64,000 bases of DNA from Streptomyces sp. GQFP (GCF_021545335.1 NZ_CP089312.1:5890001-5954000), one strand, 5' to 3'. Shown: positions 33,928 to 43,691, counted from the stretch's first letter. The notes: generated from the letters alone by a model not told the origin. Numbers and translations: made by a program.

Positions 33928-34746
33928 ATGCGCGTGGTGACCTGGAACCTGTGGTGGCGGTTCGGGCCCTGGGAGGCGCGGCAGAAGGCGATTCTGTCCG
34001 TGTTACGGGATCTGCGGCCGGATGTCGTCGGGCTGCAGGAGGTCTGGGAATGTGGCGGGGAGAATCTTGCCGCCTGGCTTGCAGATGAGCTCGGTCTGCA
34101 CTGGACCTGGGCTCCTTCCGGTGCCCCCGAGCGCTGGCAGCGGCGTATCGGGGGCGCGAAGGTCGACGTCGGGAACGCGGTGCTGAGTCGCTGGCCCGTC
34201 GTCGAGAGCGAGGCGATGAGGTTGCCGGCGCCGGAGGAGTTGGACGACGGACGGCTTGCGCTCTACGCGCGCCTCGCCGCCCCCGGCCATCACGTGCCCT
34301 TCTTCACCACCCACCTCACCTCCGCGTCCCACGCCTCGGCGGTCCGCTGCCAACAGGTCACCGCCCTCGCGGAGTTCGTGGCGAAACGGCGTGACGGCAC
34401 CGCCTTCCCGCCCGTCATCACCGGCGACTTCAACGCCTGGCCCGACTCCGACGAGATCCGGCTGTTCGGTGGTTACAAGACGGCCCCGGCTGTTCCGGGG
34501 CAGGTCTTTCTCGACGCCTGGGAACTGGCCGATCCGGCGGCCCCCGCCGCTACCTGGGACGCCGCCAACCCGTACGTCGCCGCCGGGTTCGGGCCCAGCG
34601 TGCGGATCGACTACGTCTTCGTCGGGCCTCCGGGGCGGGGCGGGCTCGGGCATGTGCGCAAGGTGGAGCGGGCCGGGCACGGGGCCGTGGAGGGCATCTG
34701 GCCGTCCGATCACGCGGCGGTGGTGGCGGATCTGGCGTCCGCCTGA
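33928..34746 (+). CDS. Endonuclease/exonuclease/phosphatase family protein; TTA codon
   Basis: 272 residues. EEP-fold blocks are VTWNLWWRFGPWE, DVVGLQEVWE (catalytic Glu), ITGDFNAWPDSDEIRLFGG (Asp/Asn) and the C-terminal SDHAAVVADL (Asp-His). No signal peptide. Acts on phosphodiesters of unknown type, nucleic acid or lipid. Codon 26 is TTA (34003-34005), suggesting bldA dependence. An in-frame GTG at 33919 is an alternative start. Followed by a clean terminator. Confidence 0.85.
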   Translation: MRVVTWNLWWRFGPWEARQKAILSVLRDLRPDVVGLQEVWECGGENLAAWLADELGLHWTWAPSGAPERWQRRIGGAKVDVGNAVLSRWPVVESEAMRLPAPEELDDGRLALYARLAAPGHHVPFFTTHLTSASHASAVRCQQVTALAEFVAKRRDGTAFPPVITGDFNAWPDSDEIRLFGGYKTAPAVPGQVFLDAWELADPAAPAATWDAANPYVAAGFGPSVRIDYVFVGPPGRGGLGHVRKVERAGHGAVEGIWPSDHAAVVADLASA

Positions 34747-34753
34747 GCCGTGA

Positions 34754-34783
34754 GTTGTGCCGGGCTCGACCTCCCGGCACAAC
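34754..34783. terminator. Intrinsic terminator-like hairpin
   Basis: GTTGTGCCGGG pairs perfectly over 11 bp with 34773-34783 across an 8-nt loop, 7 nt after the endonuclease-family stop. Confidence 0.75.
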
Positions 34784-34890
34784 CATCGGGCCGCCACAGC
34801 GGTCACACCGGTGTCAGTAGAACTTGCGCGAGAACGTGCGCGAGAACGTGCGCTTCACGCTGCCAACTTCCTTTCACCGGGGGCCACTTC

Positions 34891-35913
34891 ATGAGATCCC
34901 GCCGTGCCTTGGCGCGCCCTGCCGCGGTGGTAGCCGCCGCGCTGATCCCTGCGGCGCTGCTGTCGGGGACGGTCGCGACGACCGCCGCGTACGCCACGGA
35001 TTCGCCGAGTCCGTCGGCCTCGGCGCCGGCGTCGAGTGAGTCCGCGTCGCCGTCCCCGTCCGGATCGGAGTCCGCGTCGTCCTCGGCGAGTGCCTCACCG
35101 TCGGTGCCCGCCTCCCTGTCCGTGTCCGAGCCGCCCGCCGATGGGGGGCAGGAATGCCCCAGCGAGCCGGGCAAGGACGACAAGATCCTGAAAACCGCCA
35201 TTTCCGCCGAGACCAACAAGCTCGTCGCGGACAGCGTTTGGCGCAATATCACGTTCAAGCTGGAGAACCGCTCCGACGTCGCTCTCAAGGGCGTCGAAGT
35301 CCAGTTGCGGAGATGGGCGCTCGACAACGCGCCCGACCCGGAACAACAGAAGGAGGTGCTGGAGTACTTCGATCTCCAGGAGTGGGACGCCAAGTCCCGT
35401 ACCTGGAAGGGTGTCTGGTGGAACGAGGTGCAGATCGGCGGCCTGCTGCTCGGCACCTACGACGTGGCCCCGCACAAGACGACGAAGATCGCCATGCGTG
35501 TACAGGTCGGCAAGAACATCCCCTACGGCCGCTTTCCCGAGCTCGAACACGAGAACATCGGGTCCGGCGATCTACAGGCCCGGGCCGGCGGCGGCCAGGG
35601 TGTGTGCTCGTACGGGGACAAGTGGCTCTTCACCATCCACAAGCCCGGCACGGACACCGGGAACGGCGACGGCGGAGCCACCTCCGCGCCCACCTCCACG
35701 CCGACCACCGGAACCGGCGGCAACACCCCCACCCCCCAGACCGGCACCACCTCACCGGTCACCCCCGACCCCACCCCCACCGGCGACCTCGCCCACACCG
35801 GCTCCTCCTCCGCCCTCCCGGTGATCGCGGGCGTCGGCGCCGTGGCCGTGGGTCTCGGCGCCGGTGCCGTGTACGTCGTACGGCGTCGCAGGTCCGGCAC
35901 CGAGGCTTCCTGA
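34891..35913 (+). CDS. Exported protein with LAHTG sortase-type anchor
   Basis: 340 residues. Signal peptide (to about ATTAAYA), a low-complexity Ser/Pro/Ala stretch (about 38-85), and a folded domain with Cys residues (about 88-255). A Thr/Pro/Gly linker leads to a C-terminal LAHTG motif, hydrophobic helix and RRRR tail. LAxTG is the class E sortase signal of Streptomyces, so the protein is probably attached to the cell wall. The domain resembles no enzyme I recognise. A tandem GCGCGAGAACGT repeat lies just upstream (about 34827-34852). Confidence 0.85.
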   Translation: MRSRRALARPAAVVAAALIPAALLSGTVATTAAYATDSPSPSASAPASSESASPSPSGSESASSSASASPSVPASLSVSEPPADGGQECPSEPGKDDKILKTAISAETNKLVADSVWRNITFKLENRSDVALKGVEVQLRRWALDNAPDPEQQKEVLEYFDLQEWDAKSRTWKGVWWNEVQIGGLLLGTYDVAPHKTTKIAMRVQVGKNIPYGRFPELEHENIGSGDLQARAGGGQGVCSYGDKWLFTIHKPGTDTGNGDGGATSAPTSTPTTGTGGNTPTPQTGTTSPVTPDPTPTGDLAHTGSSSALPVIAGVGAVAVGLGAGAVYVVRRRRSGTEAS

Positions 35914-35928
35914 CCGAACCCGACCCTG

Positions 35929-37458
35929 CTACCGGCCCAGGAAGATCGGGTTCGTGAACGCCGCCAACGCCCCGGGCAGAGGTGCCAGTACGGCCTCGTG
36001 CCGCACCTCCGCCCGGACGTACGCCGCGTACTGAGCCGTCGTACGCCACTCCACGACCCCCTCGCCCGAGACGGGCAGGACCGCGCTGGTGAACAGCACG
36101 CCCTGGTCCGTCACGAAGCGGACCGTGCAGCGCGGGGCGCCGGACACCTCCAGGCGGACCGTCACCGGGGCGTCCTTCGCGACCTTCAACCGGCCCCCGA
36201 TGTCCGCGTGTTCGCCCTTCGGACCGGACGCCGTAAGGGCGAGGTTGACCGACTTGGACTCGGCTACGTAGGAGCGTCCTGCCTTCAGGCCCTCCTGGAT
36301 CGCCTCCCGGGTCAGGTCGTCGGCCAGGACCACCGTCTGGGGGACGCCCACCGGGTCGGGGTCGCGGTGGGCGTCGCTGTTGCCCATGGCCGGAATCCAG
36401 TCCCGGCCGCCCGCGCCCTCCCGTACAGAGGCGACCAGCATGCCGTCCCAGTCCGCCAGCGCGACCTCGTCCTCGGGCGAGTAGGAGCCGTTCCACACCT
36501 CCACCGCGTCCGCGTCGTTGAAGCCGAACTTCCAGTTGCAGCCGACGCAGGTGGCGTGCGGGTGGGCCGGGACGACCAGGCCGCCCGCCTTCCGGATCTG
36601 GCGCGCGTACTTGCCGAAGCGGTTGTCGCGGGCCCGGTAGCGCCAGTCCACGAAGGTGCCCGGGTCGATGCCGAGCGCGACGACGTGACCGTTGCGGGTC
36701 GTCACCTCCTCGCCCAGCATGATGAGGAGGTCGTCACCCGCCTCGTCGGCCCAATGGGCGTGTGCCGACTGCGTGTTGTGCTCCGAGGAGTTGATGAAGT
36801 CCAGGCCCGCCGCCCGGGCGAGAGCCGCGAGTTCCGCCGGGGTACGGCGGCCGTCCGAGTACCAGGAGTGCAGGTGGCAGTCGCCCCGGTACCAGGCCCG
36901 GCCCCGCCCCTTCGCCCGCTCGGGCGGGTACACCGGGTCGACGACCTCGCCGGGCTCGCCGTAGGCCAGCGTGATGGTGATCTCGTACGAGAGGCCCTGA
37001 GGGGAGACCGTGTAGGGGCCCAGCGCGATGTGCCAGGTGCCGGCCTTCACCGGGCCGGGGATGTAGCCGGGGGTGGCGTCGTCCGCGCGGACGAAGAACT
37101 CCGTGCGCGCCCCGCCCGACCAGCCCCGGAAGCCCTTGCCGCCCAGCTCCGTGCCGCGCTGGTCGAAGACACCGATGTCGAGCGCGTTGCCCGCGGTGCC
37201 GGCCGGGACGGACGGGCGGTCGTAGCTGTACGCGACCTTCAACTCCCGTACGCCCTCAGGGATTTCGACGGGGAGATAGACGAAGTCGGGGGAGCCGGTG
37301 GGCAGCGTGCCCCGTACCGTCTTCGTCTCGGTGCCGGGGGTCGCGGCCGCCGGGTTGCCATCGGAGAAGGTCACGCTTCCCAACGTAAGCGCGGCGGCGG
37401 CTCCCGTCACGAAGAGGGCGCGTCTGCCGAGTCCGGATCCGTGGTCGTCTTCGCACAT
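35929..37458 (-). CDS. Exported CehA/McbA-type PHP metallohydrolase
   Basis: 509 residues. Twin-arginine-like signal (GRRALFVTGAAAALTL). An N-terminal beta-sandwich (about 45-180) precedes a PHP domain opened by YRGDCHLHSWYSDGRRTPAE with further ligands in FINSSEHNTQ, VVPAHPHATC and AMGNSDAHRD. It resembles CehA/McbA-family metal-dependent esterases or phosphoesterases. Probably acts outside the cell. Divergent from the LLM gene at 37.7 kb. Confidence 0.87.
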   Translation of the reverse strand: MCEDDHGSGLGRRALFVTGAAAALTLGSVTFSDGNPAAATPGTETKTVRGTLPTGSPDFVYLPVEIPEGVRELKVAYSYDRPSVPAGTAGNALDIGVFDQRGTELGGKGFRGWSGGARTEFFVRADDATPGYIPGPVKAGTWHIALGPYTVSPQGLSYEITITLAYGEPGEVVDPVYPPERAKGRGRAWYRGDCHLHSWYSDGRRTPAELAALARAAGLDFINSSEHNTQSAHAHWADEAGDDLLIMLGEEVTTRNGHVVALGIDPGTFVDWRYRARDNRFGKYARQIRKAGGLVVPAHPHATCVGCNWKFGFNDADAVEVWNGSYSPEDEVALADWDGMLVASVREGAGGRDWIPAMGNSDAHRDPDPVGVPQTVVLADDLTREAIQEGLKAGRSYVAESKSVNLALTASGPKGEHADIGGRLKVAKDAPVTVRLEVSGAPRCTVRFVTDQGVLFTSAVLPVSGEGVVEWRTTAQYAAYVRAEVRHEAVLAPLPGALAAFTNPIFLGR

Positions 37459-37702
37459 GCTGCTGCTCCCAGAGTGTCGGGGTATGACGTGGGCGATGTG
37501 ACGTGGGTGACGCAGTGGTGGCGTGTAGCACCTTCATAGCCACTCTCGTGGCCCGGGGTGAACGCCCGTACAAGACAGGGGTATCGCTCGGATATCGCCG
37601 TCTTTCGAGCGCGCGGCGCACAGCCGTCCCGAACCCCCGTCGCCGGGCAATGCCGACTGGTCGGTATGGACAGACGGCGTGCCGCCCGGTACAGATATGG
37701 AT

Positions 37703-38548
37703 ATGCGCCTAGCCGTCACGATCTTCCTCACCGACGAGACGATCACCCCGACCCGCCTCGCCCGTGAGCTGGAACAGCGCGGGTTCGCCGGGCTGTACCT
37801 GCCCGAGCACACGCACATCCCGGTCGAGCGGACCACCCCGTACCCGGCGGGCGGCGACCTGCCGCCCGAGTACGGCCGTACGCTCGACCCCTTCGTCGCG
37901 CTCGGCCAGGCCGCCGCCGTCACCGAGCGGCTCGCCCTCGGCACGGGCATCACGCTCGTCGCCCAGCACGACCCGATCGACCTCGCCAAGCAGATCGCGA
38001 CCCTCGACCACCTCTCCGGCGGCCGTTTCACCCTCGGCCTCGGCTACGGCTGGAACGTAGAGGAAGCCGCCGACCATGGTGTCGAGTGGCGTACGCGGCG
38101 CGCGCTGATCCGCGACCGGATGGCGCTGATGCGCGCCCTGTGGTCGGACGAACCGACCGCGTACGAGGGCGAGTTCGGGAGTGTGCGGGCGAGTACGGCG
38201 TATCCCAAGCCGGTGCAGAAGCCGCGCGGGCCGGTCGTCGGCCCCCGCACCCTGATCGGCGGCACGGCGGGGCCGAAACTGTTCGCGCACATCAGCGAGT
38301 ACGCCGACGGCTGGCTGCCGATCGGCGGGCGCGGCCTGACCGAGTCGCTGCCCGTGCTGCGGTCGGTGTGGGCGGACGCGGGCCGCGACCCGGCCGCCCT
38401 CCAGGTCGTCCCGTACGCCATCCAGCCCACCCCGGGCAAGCTCGCGCACTACGCCGACCTCGGGATCGAGGAGGCCGTGGTGCAGCTGCCGCCGGTCGGT
38501 GAGGCGGAGGCGCTGAGCCTGCTGGACGGGTACGCGGACTATCTGTAG
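37703..38548 (+). CDS. LLM class F420-dependent oxidoreductase (TIGR03619-like)
   Basis: 281 residues. MRLAVTIFLTDETITPTRLA is the usual N-terminus; RGFAGLYLPEHTHIPV, LALGTGITLVAQHDPIDLAK and LDHLSGGRFTLGLGYGWNVE are family blocks. ATG at 37697 (two codons upstream) is also possible. No CTGACG-type palindrome is found upstream, so it is probably outside that regulon. It lies 116 nt before fbiC, the F420 biosynthesis gene. Confidence 0.88.
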   Translation: MRLAVTIFLTDETITPTRLARELEQRGFAGLYLPEHTHIPVERTTPYPAGGDLPPEYGRTLDPFVALGQAAAVTERLALGTGITLVAQHDPIDLAKQIATLDHLSGGRFTLGLGYGWNVEEAADHGVEWRTRRALIRDRMALMRALWSDEPTAYEGEFGSVRASTAYPKPVQKPRGPVVGPRTLIGGTAGPKLFAHISEYADGWLPIGGRGLTESLPVLRSVWADAGRDPAALQVVPYAIQPTPGKLAHYADLGIEEAVVQLPPVGEAEALSLLDGYADYL

Positions 38549-38596
38549 GGCTGTAGGGCTATAGGTCTACGTGGTCTCGCCAGTGCCGCCCTGTAA

Positions 38597-38614
38597 CGTT
38601 CGGCCGCCCGAACG
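38597..38614. promoter_or_regulatory. Inverted repeat upstream of fbiC
   Basis: CGTTCGG-CCGC-CCGAACG, 7-bp arms, 51 nt before the fbiC ATG. It could be the end of the upstream gene unit or a control site; no T-run follows. Confidence 0.4.
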
Positions 38615-38664
38615 GACAGGGCGGTCCCTGTAAGACCTGATCACATCGATCGTATGCTCGAAGG

Positions 38665-41277
38665 ATGACGACTCCCGAGACCTCCGGAACCGGCCCCACC
38701 GAGCGCCCCGGCGCCACCGGCCCGACCGAGAACTCCATGCGTCGCGCCCTGAAACGCGCCCGTGACGGCGTCGCCCTCGACGTCGGCGAGGCGGCCGTGC
38801 TGCTCCAGGCCCGCGGCGAGGCCCTCGACGACCTCACGGCGTCCGCGGCCCGCGTCCGGAACGCCGGCCTGGAGGCGGCGGGCCGCCCCGGCGTCATCAC
38901 GTACTCGAAGAGCGTCTTCATCCCCCTCACCCGCCTCTGCCGTGACAAGTGCCACTACTGCACCTTCGTGACCGTGCCCGGCAAGCTCCGCCGGGCCGGA
39001 CACGGCATGTTCATGTCCCCCGACGAGGTCCTGGACGTGGCCCGCCGCGGCGCCGCCCTCGGCTGCAAGGAAGCGCTGATCACCCTCGGCGACAAGCCCG
39101 AGGACCGCTGGCCCGAGGCACGCGAGTGGCTCGACGCGCACGGCTACGACGACACGATCGCGTACGTCCGCGCCATCTCGATCCGCATCCTGGAGGAGAC
39201 GGGCCTGCTGCCCCACCTCAACCCCGGGGTGATGTCCTGGACCGACTTCCAGCGTCTGAAGCCCGTCGCCCCGAGCATGGGCATGATGCTGGAGACGACG
39301 GCCACCCGCCTCTGGTCCGAGCCGGGAGGCCCGCACTACGGCTCCCCGGACAAGGAACCCGCCGTACGGCTACGGGTGTTGGAGGACGCGGGCCGGTCCT
39401 CCGTCCCCTTCACTTCGGGGATCCTGATCGGCATCGGAGAGACGTACGAGGAGCGAGCGGAGTCGCTCTTCGCCCTGCGCCGCGTGTCCCGCGCATACCA
39501 CTCCATCCAGGAACTGATCATCCAGAACTTCCGCGCCAAGCCGGACACCGCGATGCGCGGAATGCCGGACGCGGAACTGGACGAGCTGGTCGCGACGGTG
39601 GCGGTGGCGAGGCTGTTGCTGGGCCCCAGCGCGTGCTTGCAGGCTCCGCCCAACCTGGTCGACTCCGAGTACGAGCGCCTGATCGCCGCCGGTATCGACG
39701 ACTGGGGCGGGGTCTCCCCGCTCACCATCGACCACGTCAACCCGGAACGCCCGTGGCCCCAGATCGAGGAACTGGCCGCCAAATCGGCGGCAGTTGGCTT
39801 CGAACTGCGCGAACGCCTCTGCGTGTACCCGGAGTTCGTGCAGCGGGGCGAGCCGTGGCTGGACCCGCGCCTCCTCCCGCACGTACGGGCACTGGCCGAC
39901 CCGGAGTCGGGCCTCGCGTGCGAGGACGCGGTCGTCGAGGGGCACCCGTGGCAGGAGCCGGAGGAGGTGTTCGTGGCGTCGGGCCGTACGGATCTGCACT
40001 CCACGATCGACACCGACGGCCGTACGTCCGACCGGCGCGACGACTTCGACGAGGTGTACGGCGACTGGGGCGCCCTGCGGGAGGCGGCGGCGCCCGGGAT
40101 GGTCCCGGAGCGCATCGACACGGACGTACGGTCGGCGCTGGCGACGGCGGCCGACGACCCCACGCGCCTGACGGACGACGAGGCGCTGGCGCTCTTCCAC
40201 GCGGACGGCCCTGCGCTGGACGCTCTGTGCCAAGTCGCCGACGACGTACGGAAGTCGGCGGTCGGGGACGACGTCACCTACATCGTCACGCGGAACATCA
40301 ACTTCACCAACGTCTGTTACACCGGCTGCCGTTTCTGCGCCTTCGCCCAGCGCCGCACGGACGCCGACGCGTACACGCTGTCGCTGGACCAGGTGGCGGA
40401 CCGCGCCCAACAGGCCTGGGATGTCGGGGCAGTTGAGGTCTGTATGCAGGGCGGCATCCACCCCGACCTGCCGGGTACGGCGTACTTCGACATCGCGCGC
40501 GCGGTGAAGGAGAAGGTGCCCGGGATGCACGTACACGCCTTCTCGCCGATGGAGGTGGTGAACGGCGCGACCCGCACCGGGATGTCGATCCGCGAGTGGC
40601 TGACGGCCGCGAAGGAAGCGGGCCTCGACACGATCCCCGGCACGGCGGCGGAGATCCTCGACGACGAGGTCCGCTGGGTCCTGACGAAGGGCAAGCTGCC
40701 GACGGCGACGTGGATCGAGGTCGTCACGACGGCTCACGAGCTGGGCATCCGCTCGTCCTCGACGATGATGTACGGCCACGTGGACCAGCCCCGCCACTGG
40801 CTCGGCCACTTCCGCACGCTGGCCCGTATCCAGCAACAGACGGGCGGCTTCACGGAGTTCGTGACGCTCCCCTTCATCCACACCAACGCGCCGGTGTACC
40901 TGGCCGGCATCGCCCGCCCCGGCCCGACGATGCGCGACAACCGGGCGGTCATCGCCATGGCCCGCCTCCTCCTGCACACGCACATCCCCAACATCCAGAC
41001 CAGCTGGGTGAAGTTGGGTACCGAGGGCGCGGCGGAGATGCTCCGCTCGGGCGCGAACGACCTGGGCGGCACGCTGATGGAGGAGACGATTTCGCGGATG
41101 GCGGGGTCGTCGTACGGCTCGTACAAGTCGGTCAAGGATCTGATCGCGGTGGCCGAGGCGGCGGGACGCCCGGCCCGGCCCCGGACCACCCTCTACGGGG
41201 AGGTCTCGGAGGAACGGCAGCAGGCGGCGGCTGTTTCGGACGGGCATCTGCCGGAGCTGTTGCCTGTGTTGGAGTGA
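38665..41277 (+). CDS. fbiC: FO synthase, CofG-CofH fusion
   Basis: 870 residues, the full bifunctional length. It makes 7,8-didemethyl-8-hydroxy-5-deazariboflavin (FO), the F420 chromophore, from the ribityl-diaminouracil intermediate and tyrosine. Two radical-SAM Cx3Cx2C clusters are present: Cys92/96/99 in LCRDKCHYC (CofG half) and Cys551/555/558 in VCYTGCRFC (CofH half). Cytosolic Fe-S enzyme. It supplies cofactor for the LLM and DDN-type enzymes in this window and across the genome. Confidence 0.97.
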   Translation: MTTPETSGTGPTERPGATGPTENSMRRALKRARDGVALDVGEAAVLLQARGEALDDLTASAARVRNAGLEAAGRPGVITYSKSVFIPLTRLCRDKCHYCTFVTVPGKLRRAGHGMFMSPDEVLDVARRGAALGCKEALITLGDKPEDRWPEAREWLDAHGYDDTIAYVRAISIRILEETGLLPHLNPGVMSWTDFQRLKPVAPSMGMMLETTATRLWSEPGGPHYGSPDKEPAVRLRVLEDAGRSSVPFTSGILIGIGETYEERAESLFALRRVSRAYHSIQELIIQNFRAKPDTAMRGMPDAELDELVATVAVARLLLGPSACLQAPPNLVDSEYERLIAAGIDDWGGVSPLTIDHVNPERPWPQIEELAAKSAAVGFELRERLCVYPEFVQRGEPWLDPRLLPHVRALADPESGLACEDAVVEGHPWQEPEEVFVASGRTDLHSTIDTDGRTSDRRDDFDEVYGDWGALREAAAPGMVPERIDTDVRSALATAADDPTRLTDDEALALFHADGPALDALCQVADDVRKSAVGDDVTYIVTRNINFTNVCYTGCRFCAFAQRRTDADAYTLSLDQVADRAQQAWDVGAVEVCMQGGIHPDLPGTAYFDIARAVKEKVPGMHVHAFSPMEVVNGATRTGMSIREWLTAAKEAGLDTIPGTAAEILDDEVRWVLTKGKLPTATWIEVVTTAHELGIRSSSTMMYGHVDQPRHWLGHFRTLARIQQQTGGFTEFVTLPFIHTNAPVYLAGIARPGPTMRDNRAVIAMARLLLHTHIPNIQTSWVKLGTEGAAEMLRSGANDLGGTLMEETISRMAGSSYGSYKSVKDLIAVAEAAGRPARPRTTLYGEVSEERQQAAAVSDGHLPELLPVLE

Positions 41278-41393
41278 GGGGGCGTGTGAATCCGGGCGCG
41301 ACGGGGGACCGTCTGGGATGACTGTGATGACTCGGCTGCCGTGCGACGCGGTCGACATCATCGGCATCATCGGCATCAGGCGAGGAGAAGCGT

Positions 41394-42038
41394 GTGGACT
41401 CGAGCAGGCGTCGGTTCCTGGGTCGGTGGGGGAGTGCGGCGGCGGGGGCGGCCGCGGTGCCGTTCGCGCTTCCGCGCCCCGAGGTTCCGCGCTCTGAGGT
41501 TCCGCGCTCCGAGGTTCCGGAGAGCCAGGTCCGCACGGATGAGCGGTTCACGCATGAGCGGTACATGCGGCTGGCCATCGAGCAGGCCCGGAAGAACGCC
41601 TATTGGCCGTTCGGCGCGGTGATCGTCGGCACGCGCAGCGGCGAGGTGCTGGGGAGCGGGGTCAACACCGGGGCGGACAACCCGATGTTCCACGGCGAGG
41701 TGGTCGCCATGAACGACTACGTACGCCGGAACGGCAACCAGGGCTGGGCCGACACCACCCTCTACACCACTGGCGAACCCTGCTCGATGTGCATGAGCGC
41801 GATGGCGTGGGCGGATCTACGGCGCGTCGTCTGGGCCAGCTCGATCGACGAGATCCGCCGCACCGACATCAGCCAGATCGCCCTGACCGCAAGGGAGGTG
41901 GCCGCCGCCGCGCGGTCCCTCTACACCCCGGAACTGCTGCTGGGCGGAGTGCTGGCCAACCGCACGAACGCCCTGTTCGAGGAGGCGCAGCGCCTGCGCG
42001 AGCAACTTCTGGCCGCGCCCTCGGCGAACGTGTCCTGA
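41394..42038 (+). CDS. Exported nucleoside/cytidine deaminase-fold protein
   Basis: 214 residues. An N-terminal RRRFLGRWGSAAAGAAAV twin-arginine signal is followed by a SEVPRSEVPESQ repeat. The deaminase domain has MFHGEVVAMN (HxE zinc motif) and TTGEPCSMCMSAMAWA (PCxxC), as in guanine/cytidine-like deaminases. A Tat-exported zinc deaminase is unusual since family members normally act in the cytosol. GTG start at 41394. The IS-rich segment begins about 65 nt downstream. Confidence 0.85.
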   Translation: MDSSRRRFLGRWGSAAAGAAAVPFALPRPEVPRSEVPRSEVPESQVRTDERFTHERYMRLAIEQARKNAYWPFGAVIVGTRSGEVLGSGVNTGADNPMFHGEVVAMNDYVRRNGNQGWADTTLYTTGEPCSMCMSAMAWADLRRVVWASSIDEIRRTDISQIALTAREVAAAARSLYTPELLLGGVLANRTNALFEEAQRLREQLLAAPSANVS

Positions 42039-42078
42039 TGACCATGGTCCGGCCGAGGGCGGGAACCGTTCCTCCTAC

Positions 42079-42100
42079 CGTTTCTCGGTGAGGTCTACCG
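42079..42100. repeat. Left 22-bp direct repeat bounding the 9.7-kb segment
   Basis: Matches 51797-51818 at 21 of 22 positions in the same orientation. Each copy lies directly outside an IS5-type terminal sequence. The right copy includes the stop codon of the ABC exporter gene. Confidence 0.7.
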
Positions 42101-42103
42101 TTC

Positions 42104-42230
42104 TGTAGGTTCCGCGAGTTCGTTGGCACTGGCTCCTGCAGAAACGCCAGAATCCGGGCTTTGTGCGCAGCGCTGGGGTCGGGCGACGATGCGCAATCTT
42201 GGTCTTGTGGGTGAGGTCGCAGGTTACCCA
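42104..42230. mobile_element. IS5-family left-end remnant (127 bp)
   Basis: Begins TGTAGGTTCCGCGAG and is about 98% identical over 127 bp to 48423-48549, where the same sequence leads into an IS5-type transposase start. Here homology stops before the transposase, so this is a solo end. The 200 nt after it (42231-42430) carry nothing I recognise. Confidence 0.75.
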
Positions 42231-42430
42231 GGGTGATGACGCTTGCCCATCGAATAGGCCGTGCAGTGGTTCGCGCCGGAGGCGGGGCGGCAGCGACCGG
42301 AGAGCCGGAATGCAGAACCTGGCACTTCGGTCACCCCTCCGAGCCCTCGGCCCCACGTGACGAACCCGGGCAGGTCTCGATCACGTCACTTCATGGTCAT
42401 GACATCCGCCTGTCTGTGAAGATCCCCCCA

Positions 42431-43691
42431 CTACCGGTGATCGATGGATGGAGATGTCATGAGGGGTATCCGCTTCAAGAAGAAGATGGCCGCCTGACGC
42501 GTCAACGCGATCTCGTCCAGCGGGACCCGCCCCACGTCGCCGTCGACGGGGTGTATCTGCCCAGGCGGTCGATCACCGTCGCCGTGTCTGCGGGGCTTGC
42601 GCCGGCCAGTGCCGTCAGGCGGCCCGGCAGCACTCGTACCCCCGACTCGGGGTCGTGGAGTACCGACGGTTCGGCGGGGGCGTCCCGGGTGCCGGTGTCT
42701 TCCAGTGGTGCCAGGCGCAGGAAGCGTACGACCCTCCGCGCCGCCACCACGCCCCGGCTGAGCTGGTAGCCGCACTCGACCCAGAAGGCCACCGGGCCCA
42801 CCAGGACCGCGACATAGCCGTAGACCGACACCAACTCGCCTATGGTGATGTCCCCTTGGGCGGTCAGCCGGGCCGCGAGCCAGGTCACCACGGCGAGGAA
42901 CAGTGTGGGTAGGCCGACGCCGAGGGCCTGGACCCATTTGGTCACCGCGCCCACGCGGTAGCCCTGCGCCCGCAGGCGCTGCGAGTCCCGGTGGAAGGCG
43001 TTGGCGAACAGGCCTTTGCCGCCGAGGCCGTTGAGGACGCGCAGCCCGCCCGCGAGGTCGGCGATGCGGGCGGTGAGCGCGCCCTGGCGTTCCCGCTACT
43101 CCGTCTCGGTGCCCTGGAGCCGGGTGAGGAGCGGGCCGACGAGCATGACGATCGTCGGGATCCCGAGCAGCACCACGGCGGCGATGAGCGGCGAGACCGA
43201 CACCAGCAGGGCCGCGACCGCCAGATAGGCGATGACCGCGCCCACCCCGGGCCCGACCACGGTCAGGGCCTGGCTGATCGTCTGCACGTCGCCCACCCCG
43301 ATCGTGACGACCTCCCCGGCCCCGCGCGCCGCGACAGCGCGGCACCCAGCCGCACCGCGTGCCCGACGACCACCGTGACCGTGCGGAAGTTGGCGTCCAT
43401 CCGCCCCCGGGTCATCGTGCGGTGCCGCATGATGCTCAGCCACGCGTTGAACGCCCCCACCGCGAAGAGCGTGGCCGACCATCCCGCGAGGACCGGGAAG
43501 TCTCCCGGCTCCAGGCCCTCGTCGATCGCCTTCGCCATCAGGCACGGCGTCGCGGCCAGCAGTACCATCCACACGCTGGCCAGCACCGCCTCGGCGGCGG
43601 ACCGGCCCAGCTGACATCGCACCAGCCACCACAGATACCGCCGGCCGCCACGGCTGTCGGGCGTGCCGGGATCCTCGTACGCGTCGATCAC
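42431..43691 (-). pseudogene. Decayed ABC exporter (permease half, ATPase lost)
   Basis: Starts GTG at 43691 (MIDAYEDPGTPDSRGGRRYL) and continues as a six-helix exporter permease (MVLLAATPCLMAKAIDEGLE). Near 43320-43335 the frame shifts: sense resumes as GEVVTIGVGDVQTISQALTV in another frame. At 43096-43098 an in-frame TAG interrupts LLTRLQGTETE before RERQGALTARIADLAGGL. A further frame change occurs near 42545. The nucleotide-binding domain is missing beyond its first strands. At least three lesions plus truncation mean no functional product. It was probably the partner of the ABC gene at 51.8-53.7 kb. Confidence 0.85.

Noticed and set aside
37459..37702. Looked for the CTGACG-type operator before the third LLM gene
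   Set aside because: No matching palindrome found, so this gene was not put in the regulon.
42163..42769. Plus-strand frames across the IS5 remnant and ABC pseudogene
   Set aside because: They span unrelated sequence junctions and lie antisense to the decayed exporter.
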